Source of the DNA: Stenocarpella maydis
Lineage: Eukaryota; Ascomycota; Sordariomycetes; Diaporthales; Diaporthaceae
Assembly: GCA_002270565.1 (NCBI GenBank)
Contig: NQMI01000143.1
Coordinates: forward strand, 1-64,000
Reading direction: 5' to 3'
DNA length: 64,000 nucleotides
The notes under the pieces were generated by a model, which saw only the letters and a list, made by a program, of their open reading frames with translations, was not told the origin of the DNA and searched no databases. Each line of letters starts with the position of its first letter. The first letter of the stretch is position 1. Positions 12,460 to 22,359 of the stretch are shown in pieces. A program made the position numbers and the translations under genes.

Positions 12460-12943
12460 TGCTTGATTTTGTTACTAGAAATGGAACTTATTTAATTGTT
12501 GTTTGACTGGTCCTGGGTCCTGGCTGCCTTCGGTCTACTAGTTATATTGCGTTATTCTGACCTTATTTTTTTGTAATTAGTATTTACTGGGGTGTGGGGT
12601 GCGGATTACTGGTATTTGTTTAGGTGGTTTTTGGGCGTGATTAGTATTTAGGTTATGGTTTGAATAGGATGACTGGTAATGGTGTGATTTTCTTTTAAGG
12701 TATTAACTGGTTGCTGGCTCTTGGTTATTCCTATTGCGACTAGTCCCTTATTGGTTGTTTTCCTTGTTTTAGCCGTGAAGTTCGGGGTTTATTATATGGT
12801 TTTATTATGATGTTGGTTTATTATAACTCATTATGTATAGGGTTTTTAGGCTGCATTCCTGGTTTCTGGGACTATTTCATGGTAGTCCACGTATAGTATT
12901 TTGTGAGTTCGTTGTGATAGTGGGTTAAGTTTTAGGCTGGTTC

Positions 12944-13330
12944 CTATGTGTTTTTGCTAGAGTCATAGCCCTTCCATTTAATAAGGTACTCTGTTGTCCC
13001 TTGGTATTGTCTTAAGTTCATGATGTTCTCTACTTTGTATTCCTTATTGTATTTGTTGAGTGTTTTAATTTGTGTTTTGAGTTTTGCGTCCTTGGGTGCT
13101 GGTTCTAAGAGTGAAATGTGAAAGACTGGGTGCTGTTTTATTCCCCTGGGTAGTGAGAGTTTATAGTTAGTATCTGAAAGTTTTCCTGAAATTTCAAAGG
13201 GGCTGATTTTCTTATGGTTAAGCTTTTTACTGGGTTGCTTGGTTTTGATGTTTCGGTGAAGGAGATAGACCTTATCTCCCTCCTTGAGAATTAGTCCCTT
13301 AATTCTTTTCTGATTTGCATATTTTAACAT
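12944..13330 (-). pseudogene. integrase C-terminus and chromodomain of gypsy copy 1
   Basis: The readable segment includes GDKVYLLHRNIKTKQPSKKL and HPVFHISLLEP, typical of the region after the integrase core. It ends in a chromodomain (EYKVENIMNLR and EYLIKWKGYDSSKNT). The frame ends in TAG exactly where the conserved Trp of the W-E-P motif is expected, as a TGG to TAG change would give. Chromodomains of this class are known to target integration to marked chromatin. Confidence 0.88.
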
Positions 13331-13597
13331 TTGTTTCTATATAAAAGAAAGTTCTGCTTGGATGTTCTTCTGGATTTGCCTGATTTGTATTGCTTTTTAT
13401 TCCGCTAACTCCGCTGGGGTGTCATCTGGCAGTAATTCATAATATGCCTGAGGTTCGTATCCGTAGAGTGCAAAGAAAGGTGACTGCTTAGTTATACTGG
13501 TAGTTGCACTGTTATAGGCAAACTGTGCTAGCGGTAGCAGTTCGACCTAATTATCCTGTAATTAGTTGATATAGTATTAGAGGTATTATTCTATAAT

Positions 13598-14446
13598 CTA
13601 GTTGATTCGCTCTGTTTGTCTGTTTGTTTGTGGGTGTGCCGTTGTTGAGAGTTTGTGCTTTGCTTTAAGTTGCTTTATTAGTGATTTCCAGAAGTTTGAT
13701 GTAAAGAGCTTGTCTCTATCCGAGATGATTTCATGTGGCATTCCGTAATTGCTTATAATGATTTGCAAGAACATGTAGGCAAGTTCTTCTATAGTGCTGG
13801 CTTCCTTATATGGTATGAAGTATGCATACTTGCTTAGTCTACAAACCACTACTAGAATACTGTTGTAACATACTCCAGTTAAGGGTTCTTGTGAGAGAGG
13901 TAATTTAATGATGAAATCTAGGCTAATGGAGGACCATATAGCTGTGGGTATTAATAGGGGTTTCAATAGTTTATATGGTTTGTGCCTGGAGGCCTTGTTC
14001 TTGTTGCAGGAGTTGCATTTGCTAATGACGTCTTGTACTTTCCTCTTGAGGTTGGGAATCCAATAATTCTGCTGAATCCTTTTGATCGTTGCTGCAACAC
14101 CTTGGTAGCTGTGCGCTGGTGCTTTATATATTTCTGTGATTAACTTATCTTGCTCCCTTAGATTGGTAGGGGTTTTTCTGGTTTGGAAGTTGATTCTGAT
14201 TGTAGTATTGAGTTCTTGGTTGAGGATAAGACTCCCGTCCTCTTGGGTTTTGAATACTATCCATTCTGTAGGGGAGTCCTTTTCCTGGTGGTTGGGTTTT
14301 CGGCTGAGTGCGTCTGCTCTTGCGTTCTTGATCCCATTTATATGGATGACCTTAATATTAAATTGTGATAAGAACTCTATATATCTGATTTGTTGCTTAT
14401 TGAGAGTTTTGGTTGTTATGAAGGTTGTGAGATTCTTGTAATCCAT
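13598..14446 (-). pseudogene. RNase H end and integrase core of gypsy copy 1
   Basis: The RNase H tail (NGIKNARADALSRKP) is followed by an HHCC-like integrase zinc-binding region (HSYQGVAATIKRIQQNYWIP, CNSCNK) and the catalytic core. The core has SLDFI, ISDRDKLFTSNFW and the HPQTNRQTERIN end motif. It is open for 282 codons, the best-preserved piece of this element. A second, diverged copy of part of it lies at 15,654-16,450. Confidence 0.9.
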
Positions 14447-14658
14447 ATGGAGTTTGATCTGCTTCTTAGCTCCTATAAGGTAGTGTTGCTATTCCTGGAA
14501 TGCATATATTATAGCTATAAATTCCTTATCTAGTGTAGTGTAGCGGGTTTCTGGTCTGTTGAATTTCTTGCTGAAGTTTGTAATGATGCGTGTTCTTCCT
14601 TGTTTATCTTTTTAAGTGAGTTCTCCGCCCGCGGTATCGTCTGAGGTGTCTGTATGGA

Positions 14659-15443
14659 NNNNNNNNNNNNNNNNNNNNNNNNNNNNNNNNNNNNNNNNNN
14701 NNNNNNNNNNNNNNNNNNNNNNNNNNNNNNNNNNNNNNNNNNNNNNNNNNNNNNNNNNNNNNNNNNNNNNNNNNNNNNNNNNNNNNNNNNNNNNNNNNNN
14801 NNNNNNNNNNNNNNNNNNNNNNNNNNNNNNNNNNNNNNNNNNNNNNNNNNNNNNNNNNNNNNNNNNNNNNNNNNNNNNNNNNNNNNNNNNNNNNNNNNNN
14901 NNNNNNNNNNNNNNNNNNNNNNNNNNNNNNNNNNNNNNNNNNNNNNNNNNNNNNNNNNNNNNNNNNNNNNNNNNNNNNNNNNNNNNNNNNNNNNNNNNNN
15001 NNNNNNNNNNNNNNNNNNNNNNNNNNNNNNNNNNNNNNNNNNNNNNNNNNNNNNNNNNNNNNNNNNNNNNNNNNNNNNNNNNNNNNNNNNNNNNNNNNNN
15101 NNNNNNNNNNNNNNNNNNNNNNNNNNNNNNNNNNNNNNNNNNNNNNNNNNNNNNNNNNNNNNNNNNNNNNNNNNNNNNNNNNNNNNNNNNNNNNNNNNNN
15201 NNNNNNNNNNNNNNNNNNNNNNNNNNNNNNNNNNNNNNNNNNNNNNNNNNNNNNNNNNNNNNNNNNNNNNNNNNNNNNNNNNNNNNNNNNNNNNNNNNNN
15301 NNNNNNNNNNNNNNNNNNNNNNNNNNNNNNNNNNNNNNNNNNNNNNNNNNNNNNNNNNNNNNNNNNNNNNNNNNNNNNNNNNNNNNNNNNNNNNNNNNNN
15401 NNNNNNNNNNNNNNNNNNNNNNNNNNNNNNNNNNNNNNNNNNN
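14659..15443. other. assembly gap (785 N)
   Basis: An unbroken run of N. The sequence jumps from RNase H/integrase code on the left to an LTR end on the right, so the gap hides a junction between two element copies or a scaffolding error. Confidence 1.
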
Positions 15444-15559
15444 TGATAAGGGTGCGTTACTGATTGGATTAGGCGAGGCACTCTTTTGGGGGTCCATTCC
15501 CCAACCTGCGGGGTTGTCTTCTGCGGTAGTCAGCCGCTAATGTGTGTGGGTTTATAATA
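15444..15559 (-). repeat. internal LTR end of the gypsy family
   Basis: This 116-bp stretch matches the final part of the outer LTRs and ends gtttataata followed by the same purine-tract complement (ttatctccctcc). It lies inside the outer LTR pair and is truncated on its left by the gap. Confidence 0.9.
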
Positions 15560-15653
15560 TTATCTCCCTCCTTACTTCTTTTGTCCTTAAAAGTGTTCCG
15601 TAAGTCATTTTCGCTCGTTGATGCCTTTGTTTATGCCTTCCTAATCTGTCATG

Positions 15654-16450
15654 TTGTAATGTACTCTAGTTAAGGGTTCTCGTGAGAGAGGTAATTTAAT
15701 GATGAAATCTAGGCTAATGGAGGACTATATAGCCGTAGGTATTGATAGGGGTTTTAATAGTCTATATGGTTTGTGCCTGGAGGCCTTGTTCTTGTTGCAG
15801 GAGTTGCATTTGCTAATGATGTCTTGCACTTTCCTCTTGAGGTTGGGAATCTGATAATTCTGCTGAATCCTTTTGATCGTTGCTGTAATACCTTGGTGGC
15901 TGTGTGCTGGTGCTTTATGTATTTCTGCGATTAACTTGTCTTGCTCCCTTGGATCGGTAGGGGTTTTTCTGGTTTGGAAGTTGACTCTGATTGTGGCGTT
16001 GAGTTCTCGGTTGAGGATGAGACTTCTGTCCTCTTGGGTTTTGAATACTGTTTATTTTGTAGGGGAGTCCTTTTCCTGGTGGTTGGGTCTTTGGCTGAGT
16101 GCGTCTGCTCTTGCGTTCTTGATCCCGTCTATATGGATGACCTTGATGTTAAATTGTGATAAGAACTCTATGTATCTGATTTGTTGCTTATTGAGAGTTT
16201 TGGTTGTTGTGAAGGTTGTGAGATTCTTGTGATCTGTGTGGAGTTTGATCTGCTTCTTGGCTCCTATAAGGTAGTGTTGCTATTCCTGGAATGTATATAC
16301 TATAGCTATAAATTCCTTGTCTGGTGTAGTGTAGCGGGTTTCTGGTCTGTTGAATTTCTTGCTGAAGTTTGTAATGATGCGTGTTCTTCCTTGTTTGTCT
16401 TTTTGAGTGAGTTTTCCGCCTGTGGCGTTGTCTGAGGCGTTTGTGTGGAT
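15654..16450 (-). pseudogene. duplicated, internally deleted RNase H/integrase segment
   Basis: This repeats 13,857-14,650 with scattered transitions (minus-strand RNase H and integrase code). It joins directly to 3'-end sequence equivalent to about 11,817, so the integrase core, chromodomain and antisense ORF are missing from this copy. The deletion is about 2 kb relative to the left copy. Confidence 0.85.
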
Positions 16451-16768
16451 TTTGAATTCTTTTTCTGGGTTTGCTTCCTTAAGTATGGGGTCCCCTATAA
16501 CCTTATCTTTGAGTGTCTGGAAAGCTTGTTATTCGGTATTAGTCTACCTGAAGATATGATCTTTTTTTGTGAGGTCTGTTAATGGTTTTGTGATGTTACT
16601 GTATTGTGTGATGAATTATTGATAGAAGTTGGTGTATCTGAGGAATGCCCTGACGCTCTTGATGTTTGTAGGGGTTGGCCATTCCTTGATTGCTTTGACT
16701 TTTCCTTCTTGCATCTTGATTCTTCTTGGCTCGATTGTGTACCCTAGGTAGTTGACTTTTTGTGTGTG

Positions 16769-17401
16769 CTAGTTGTACTTTTCTGGTTCTATTAGGAGAT
16801 TGGTGTCCTGAAGTTTTTGGAGAACCCTTTTGATATGTTCCTTGTGATTGTTGAGGTTTTCTGAGAAGATGAGAATGTTGTCTAAGTAGGCAATGATAAA
16901 GATGTTGAGGTATTCGCTTAGGACTTGGTTAATTATTTTCTGGAATGATGCGGGTGCATTGGTTAATCCGAAGGGCATGACTGTTATTTTGTAATGCTTG
17001 TAGCGTGTTCTAAATGCTGTTTTCTATTCTTCTCCTTCTTTTATTCGGATAAGGTTGTATTTGTGCTTTAAGTTGAGTGTTGTGAACTATTTTGCTCCTC
17101 TAAGTTGATCTTGTAGTTCCTTGATGAGCGGGAGAGGATAATGGTTTTTGATTGTGATGTTGTTTAATTGCCGGTAGTCTATGTAGAGTTGTAGTTTGCC
17201 ATTCTTCTTTGGTATAAAGAGGATTGGGTATCCCGCTGGTGATTGTGATGGCCTGATGAATCCCTTCTGGAGGTTCTTATTGAGGTATTCCCTGAGTGCC
17301 TTAAGTTGCTCCTCGTTAAGTCTGTAGATGGGCTTGAATTGGGGTGTTGTTCCGGGTTTCAATGGTATTTTATAGTCCCATTGCGTATATTGTGGTAACA
17401 T
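16769..17401 (-). pseudogene. reverse transcriptase of gypsy copy 1
   Basis: Two frame pieces read as a Ty3/Gypsy RT. The first contains [40 protein letters not shown] and [13 protein letters not shown]. The second contains MPFGLTNAPASFQ and AYLDNILIFSENL. The active-site motif is normally YLDD; here the second Asp is Asn, and a stop separates the two pieces. Both changes indicate an inactive enzyme. Confidence 0.9.
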
Positions 17402-17749
17402 AGTATTGAGTCGTTCCTGGAATACTTTCTTGAATTCGTGGTAGTTCTCTGGTATTTGTGCCAGTCTGTTGGTCTTATTTTCTTCTCTCTCCTCCTTCAG
17501 GTAGAGGAGGTAATGTTGTATTTCCTTTGTTATGTATTGATTGGTTGTGTTGGAGTGGTGATCTCCTGATTAGCTCCGGTCCTTCCGCAAGGTACTCGAG
17601 TGGCCTAATCCTTCTCTATTTTCCTGGAATCGGACCTTCTGTCCGCTCCCAGAGGTATCCGTGGGTCCATTTAAGTGTATTGCTTGCTTGCTATCCTTAG
17701 TGATGTGACTCCTTCCCTTGCTGTTGATTGCAACCTTCTTTTGGGGAAC

Positions 17750-18090
17750 AGCATTATCCTAAAAGATCTAGCTAGTGGTCTAATTGATTTGGGGATTGTT
17801 CTTTCTTAGCTAAGGTATTCCCAAGATTAACTGATGATTTGCTGTCTTAGTGATGTTAAATGATAGTGATTCTGTGCGGTTGTGAACCCGAACTGGGAGA
17901 GGATTAGTCTCTATGTTGATAATTCCATTGCTGTAGGATACTTCAGTTCCATCCACTGTGTTGAGTCTGTAGGGTTCCCTTTTCTTGTGCTATGGTAGGT
18001 AGTACTTGTTTACTACCTTTGGGGATATAAAGTTCCCTTGTGCTCCGCTGTTGATGAGTGCTGAGCACGTGTGGACTCCTAGCCCGACCT
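17750..18090 (-). pseudogene. aspartic protease region of gypsy copy 1
   Basis: The minus-strand reading contains CSALINSGAQGNFISPKVV and, downstream, LILGIPWLRKNNP, the flap/ILG pattern of retroviral-type proteases. The catalytic D-S-G has become N-S-G. Confidence 0.75.
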
Positions 18091-19371
18091 GAACCGTCAG
18101 GTGGCTGTAGTTGTTCGTTGTTGTGTATAAGTACCTTGTAGTGTAATTGGTAGCTGTCTGAGGCTTTGTAGATAGCCCTTCTAGTTTTTTGACTGCTTGT
18201 CTGTTGCTAGGACCTTCTTGATGCTCTTGAGATTTTGTTTTGTGATGTTTCGTGATTTTTGTGGGTTATCCGTTAGCTGTTGCATGCTGTGATCCTGTTC
18301 TCTTGTTGTTGGAATTTTGGGTAGCAGCCCCTGCTGCCTTAGTAGATGCTACCCTTGAGCCTTGTTGAGCATGTGCACCTTGCAGATTGGTTCCTTGTAA
18401 TTTGCCTATCCGCTAGGGTTTTGCAGGCAATCCAAGGGTGTGCGGGAGTCTAGCCTTATTAGGGTGCGTTCTGTTTTATTGTATTTTTGGTGCAGGTGCT
18501 AGTTCCTGAAGTTGTTGTGCTTGTATGTGTGTTTGATGTCCTTACCTAGATATCATTAGGGAAACCAGTTGTGCTTGGTTTTCTCCCTTATGTGTTCCTT
18601 GCACTTATTGTAGACATATGATACCCAGGAGATGTTCTGATGCTTGTTATGTGTTGGGCATGTATGTCCTGCATCTCCTAGTTTTCTGTATTCCTGAGTA
18701 GGTTGTTTTACAGCCTCCTTGAAAGGCCTCCCTGCAATCATGACGGCTGTGATGTTAGTCCTTGGGGCTAGAAGGGGCGCTTGTCTGAGGTAGTCTTGCG
18801 GTTCCTTCCATGGGGTTTATAGCGCAAGTATGGCCTAAGGGGCAGGTTTCCCTTCCGCCCTATGGTCCGTCTGCGGGAGCCCCTCCCTATTCCCTACTGC
18901 TAGGGTTCTTCCCTGCTTTCCTGAAGCGTTTTTAGGGAACTACCTGGTGGCTTCCTTGTTACTGTGGTGAGTGGTATAGCTGTTGTTGAAGCAGGCTGTC
19001 CAACTGAGCGATGTGTGTGTTATTCTGGGTTTCTGGGGATTCTTTGTTGGTGGGATAGGCTGCTATTATGCCTTGTCCTTTTGGTGTTTTTCGCATTAGG
19101 GTTTGGTGTATTAGGAGAAGTATAGACTGTTATGGAGGTCTTCTTTATTAGGGTTGTAAAAGTTGCGTTCTTCCTTGGGGTCTTGGTCTGGATATACCTG
19201 ATACTGGTTGTATATGTTTGTCCTATAAATGCAGTATTTGCTTGCAAGTTCCTATTGCAATTTGGACCTGGGTGGTCCTTGCGCATTGTGAGTGGCTATA
19301 CTGGCTTGTTGGGTAGCTTTGTTAGCTTGTTGGGTTCCCTTGGGTACTGACTTTTAGTCCCTGTTTTTCCT

Positions 19372-20260
19372 TGGAGCCCAGCATTCTGAGGCGAAGTGCC
19401 CTATCTTGTTGCAGTTGTAACATTTGATGTTTTTCTTATCCTTGCGTTGGGTAACATCTAGTTTTATGGGTCCCGCGTGCTGTCCCTATTGGGTGCTTGG
19501 TTTCTGATACTTCTTTTTTGTATTGGATTTGTACTTGTGGAATGTGGTCCGTTTAGAAGTTCATCCTTTCTTTTCTAAGCGTTGTTTATAGAGTCTGTTG
19601 TTAATCTGGATGGCTATTTCTATGTAGTGTAGAAAATCATTGGGTTGGTCCATGACTTTGCTAAGTTTGTCCTTTACCTTATCTTTTAATCTGCGGTAGA
19701 ATATGAATTTCTTTGTGTTGTTGGTATAGTTGATTTTGGTATAGATTCGCCTGAATTCTGCTGCGTAGTTAATCGCTGAACCGTGCTGTTTGCAATTCGC
19801 TAGGTCCCTTTCTGCCTGCCGTTCTTTATTCGGGTCCTGAAATAGGGACCTGAGGGCGTTCTCGTAGCCTTCATAACTACTGAAAATCCGCTGTGTTTCG
19901 AGCTTGCAGGCTTTAAATGATTCCACGTTGATAAAGTTGGTTAGGTAGGGTTTGAACTAAGCTAAGGCTTGTCCTTTAAGGAAAGAGGATGCGTGTATGA
20001 CCCTTTTTCCGCTAGGCTGTGCATCTAGCCCATGGAAGCGTTGGTAGGCCCTAACCTGCGTTAGGTGTGCCTGAAGTTGTCTAGCGGTTCCGTTGTAGGG
20101 GGCCGGGGTGTTGAGCTTGATATGTTCCTTTGTCTGGATTGGGGTGTTGATGATGTTGGCTCCGGCTCGGAGAGTGGTGATCTTCTGTTGAAGCTGTTCG
20201 ACTTCCGTGTTGTGCTGAGCTTATCCTTCCATGAGGAGGCGCAACTGCCCAACCTCGTTG
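19372..20260 (-). pseudogene. gag region of gypsy copy 1 with CCHC zinc knuckle
   Basis: The core gag helix domain is open at 19561-19926 (ALRSLFQDPNKERQAERDLA, FIFYRRLKDKVKDKL). A zinc knuckle CYNCNKIGHFASEC lies at about 19,380-19,425. The upstream part, toward 20,260, reads as Ser/Pro/Gln-rich gag N-terminus with stops. Gag packages the element RNA into virus-like particles. Confidence 0.85.
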
Positions 20261-20430
20261 GCTAGCTCCTGGATATGGGTGTCTATAGCCTTGTTGTTAG
20301 TAAGTTCGTCCAGCTCGTGGAGGAGGTTGCGGGTAGGGGTGGTTATTCCAGAGTCTGATATCGTGAAGGGTCTTTGCGTGTAATATTGTTTAAAGTCCGT
20401 ATAGCGACGTATGAATAAGAGTCATTAAAA

Positions 20431-20898
20431 TGTAATGATTAAAAGGGGGGGGGGTTTCTGAAGATGTAATCCTGAAAGATCAAGAGTTTATGTTTGGAAT
20501 ATGTGGTTAGGCGTTGGTTGAGTAATATCGTTGACTAACAATGATTACTAGCTGTGAGGCTATCCAATGCTGGGGTTGAATACTTAGATTGATGACTAAA
20601 GAGTCTGTTCTATGAAAACTATCTACTGTGGTGATGACTATGTCCGTATATATGCTCCGACTCTTCAGTGGCTCGTTGGCTCGCACATCGAGCCCTCGAG
20701 CCCATACGCGAGGCTCGACACCTCATCCTACGAGCCGGCTCGTATGGCTCGAAATCGAGCGTTGCGAGCCAGACCCTAACCCTGGTAAGGGTGCGTCACT
20801 GATTGGATCAGGCGAGGCACTCTTTTGGGGGTCCATTCCCCAACCTGCGGGGTTGTCTTCTGCGGTAGTCAGCCGCCAATGTGTGTGGGTTCATAACA
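20431..20898 (-). repeat. right (5') LTR of gypsy copy 1
   Basis: It begins tgtaatgattaaaa and ends ggttcataaca. It retains more of the presumed original C and G than the left LTR. It holds a TATA-like tatatatg stretch near 20,646-20,653 and the GAGCC/GGCTC palindromic block. Confidence 0.9.
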
Positions 20899-20903
20899 CT
20901 ACA
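20899..20903. repeat. target-site duplication, right copy (ctaca)
   Basis: Exact repeat of 11247-11251, directly outside the right LTR. Confidence 0.9.
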
Positions 20904-21039
20904 TCCCTAAGAGCATCCCGCCACTAATACAGACAATATTGCTGCTATTATCTTTTCCCTTATTAATACACTAAGAAAAACAAAATAGGGTATAACGTAC
21001 TAATAGCTAGCCAACCTACACCCGGATATCCTCTTATAC
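20904..21039 (+). pseudogene. Tc1/mariner-type transposase relic, continuation
   Basis: If the gypsy element and one duplication copy are removed, the frame from 11251 continues in phase here. It reads a Pro-rich linker then DTDNIAAIIFSLINTLRKTK and a GITY..LA segment, like the linker and second HTH of Tc1/mariner transposases. It is cut at a single N (21040). Confidence 0.65.
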
Positions 21040-21040
21040 N
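21040..21040. other. single ambiguous base
   Basis: One N sits exactly between the transposase relic and a gypsy LTR fragment, so this may be an assembly join rather than a real junction. Confidence 1.
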
Positions 21041-21453
21041 AGTTATTAAGTAATATTGTTGACTAATAATAATCACTAGCTATAAGGCTATCTAATACTA
21101 GGATTGAATACTTAGATTAATGACTAAAGAATCTGTTCTATAAAAGCTATCTACTGTAGTGATAACTGTATCCTTATATGTTCCGACTCTTTAGTTGGCT
21201 TGTTGCTACTTATTAATCTTGGATGAGCACTTGCAGCTATTACTCGTTGCTGCTTATTAATTCTGGATGAGCACTTGCAGCTATTGCTTATTGCTACTTA
21301 TTGATCTTGGATGAGCACTTGCAGCCCTAACCCTGGTTCTCTGGGTTAGGTTGTGTTGACTCAGCGGCTGGGGTCCTGCGGGGTTGTGTTGTGGTGATTG
21401 CTTCTGGGTTCCCGAGTGGGTCCCTGGGGTGCCATTCATGTTGGCTCATAACA
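21041..21453 (-). repeat. truncated gypsy-family LTR
   Basis: The left part aligns with the body of the right LTR of copy 1 (ttgactaataataatcac, gaatacttagatt, ccgactctt). It ends in ggctcataaca like a full LTR. The U3 part is different and contains three roughly 44-bp tandem units. Confidence 0.85.
21202..21335. repeat. three tandem units of about 44 bp inside the LTR fragment
   Basis: Each unit contains ggatgagcacttgcagc preceded by ttgctacttattaat or a close variant. Repeated U3 blocks are often promoter or enhancer elements, but there is no direct evidence of that here. Confidence 0.85.
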
Positions 21454-22120
21454 TTCCTTTCGACCTAATGAAGCTATTCCGAGTGCCTAATTTAGCTAAT
21501 TTTGGCTGGTTGGTGTGGTTTTTGAGGATATGGTGGCTCTTGAGTGCTTGGAGGCGATTGACTGGCCAAAGACCTGCTGCCCTCCACCTAGAACGAATAT
21601 TTTCCTCCGTAATTGCTTCCTCTTGTGCCTTAGAATAGCAATAAAGAAATCGCTGCTTTGCCATTATGGTTGAGGTATTGAATTGCCCAAGGCTATGTAA
21701 GTGCTTTCTGAAGGAAGTCTTGAGTGGCCTGAAGACCCCTACATTAAGGGGCTGCATGATATGTGAGTGGTCTGCCGGTAAAAGACTATATAGATTTTAT
21801 TTGAGAAGCATTCCTATATAAAATTGATAGTCGTATGGCTGTGGTGCCTATTGATCACTAATTCATGCCACTCGTTAGGGTCCTCTGGCTTCGTTTGAGG
21901 AATAATTAAAGACCCTTCTTACCCACTTGAGGGCGATTCTTTCCTCCATCCACCCCTTCTTCATTGCTGTACATTGCCAACCAGTTAAGTCTTTAAGGAC
22001 TATTGGAAACTATTGCTGTTGTATGGATTTCCCCTTGAATATAATTAATGGAAGCAACCGCTTACCTAGAGCATTAATACACTCAATATATGAGGTTTAC
22101 GCTCTTGAACTATAATCCGA
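21454..22120 (-). pseudogene. pogo/Fot-like (DDE_1) transposase relic
   Basis: Reading on the minus strand gives YIECINALGKRLLPLIIFKG, then TGWQCTAMKKGWMEERIAL and a VRRVF-type segment, then HIMQPLNVGVFRPLK and IRSRWRAAGLWPVNR. This order is that of fungal pogo/Fot transposases (DDE superfamily endonuclease). The last 103 codons (21446-21757) are open; the upstream part contains stops and a damaged second-Asp region. The C-terminal end abuts the LTR fragment. Confidence 0.82.
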
Positions 22121-22359
22121 TTGACTAAGAATGCGGATATTCGCACCCATAAAAACGGCTGGTACACGGGTACATGTAGGCCCCCAGTGCACGTACAACG
22201 CGCACCACCCAAATTAGTATGCAAACCATTATTTTAACTTAGCCGCCGTCACTGCCGGTTGTCCTCATCATCGCTACGGCAATACCACTATCGCCACACT
22301 CGCTATAGTGCAAATCGCTCAAATCGATAGTGTTTTGCTATATATCTAGTCTATATAGA
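22121..22359. other. short inter-relic segment
   Basis: About 240 bp between the pogo and MULE relics, with higher GC than its flanks. It may contain terminal sequences of either transposon. No inverted repeat could be paired with confidence. Confidence 0.4.

Larger units (their letters stand above)
11252..20898 (-). mobile_element. Ty3/Gypsy chromovirus LTR retrotransposon (copy 1)
   Basis: LTR-bounded element read on the minus strand in the order gag, protease, reverse transcriptase, RNase H, integrase, chromodomain; the order and chromodomain place it in the chromovirus branch of Ty3/Gypsy. The outer LTRs are 469 and 468 bp, start TG, end CA (TA in the mutated left copy), and are flanked by the duplication ctaca. 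A purine-rich tract (minus strand) lies next to the left LTR at about 11721-11748, which fits minus orientation. No TGG-type primer-binding site is seen beside the right LTR. The element is defective: stops in every domain, catalytic Asp losses, a 785-bp gap, and an internal extra LTR end with a duplicated pol segment. Confidence 0.9.

Noticed and set aside
14604..15497. Frames spanning the N run
   Set aside because: They consist almost entirely of unknown residues and are artefacts of translating the gap.
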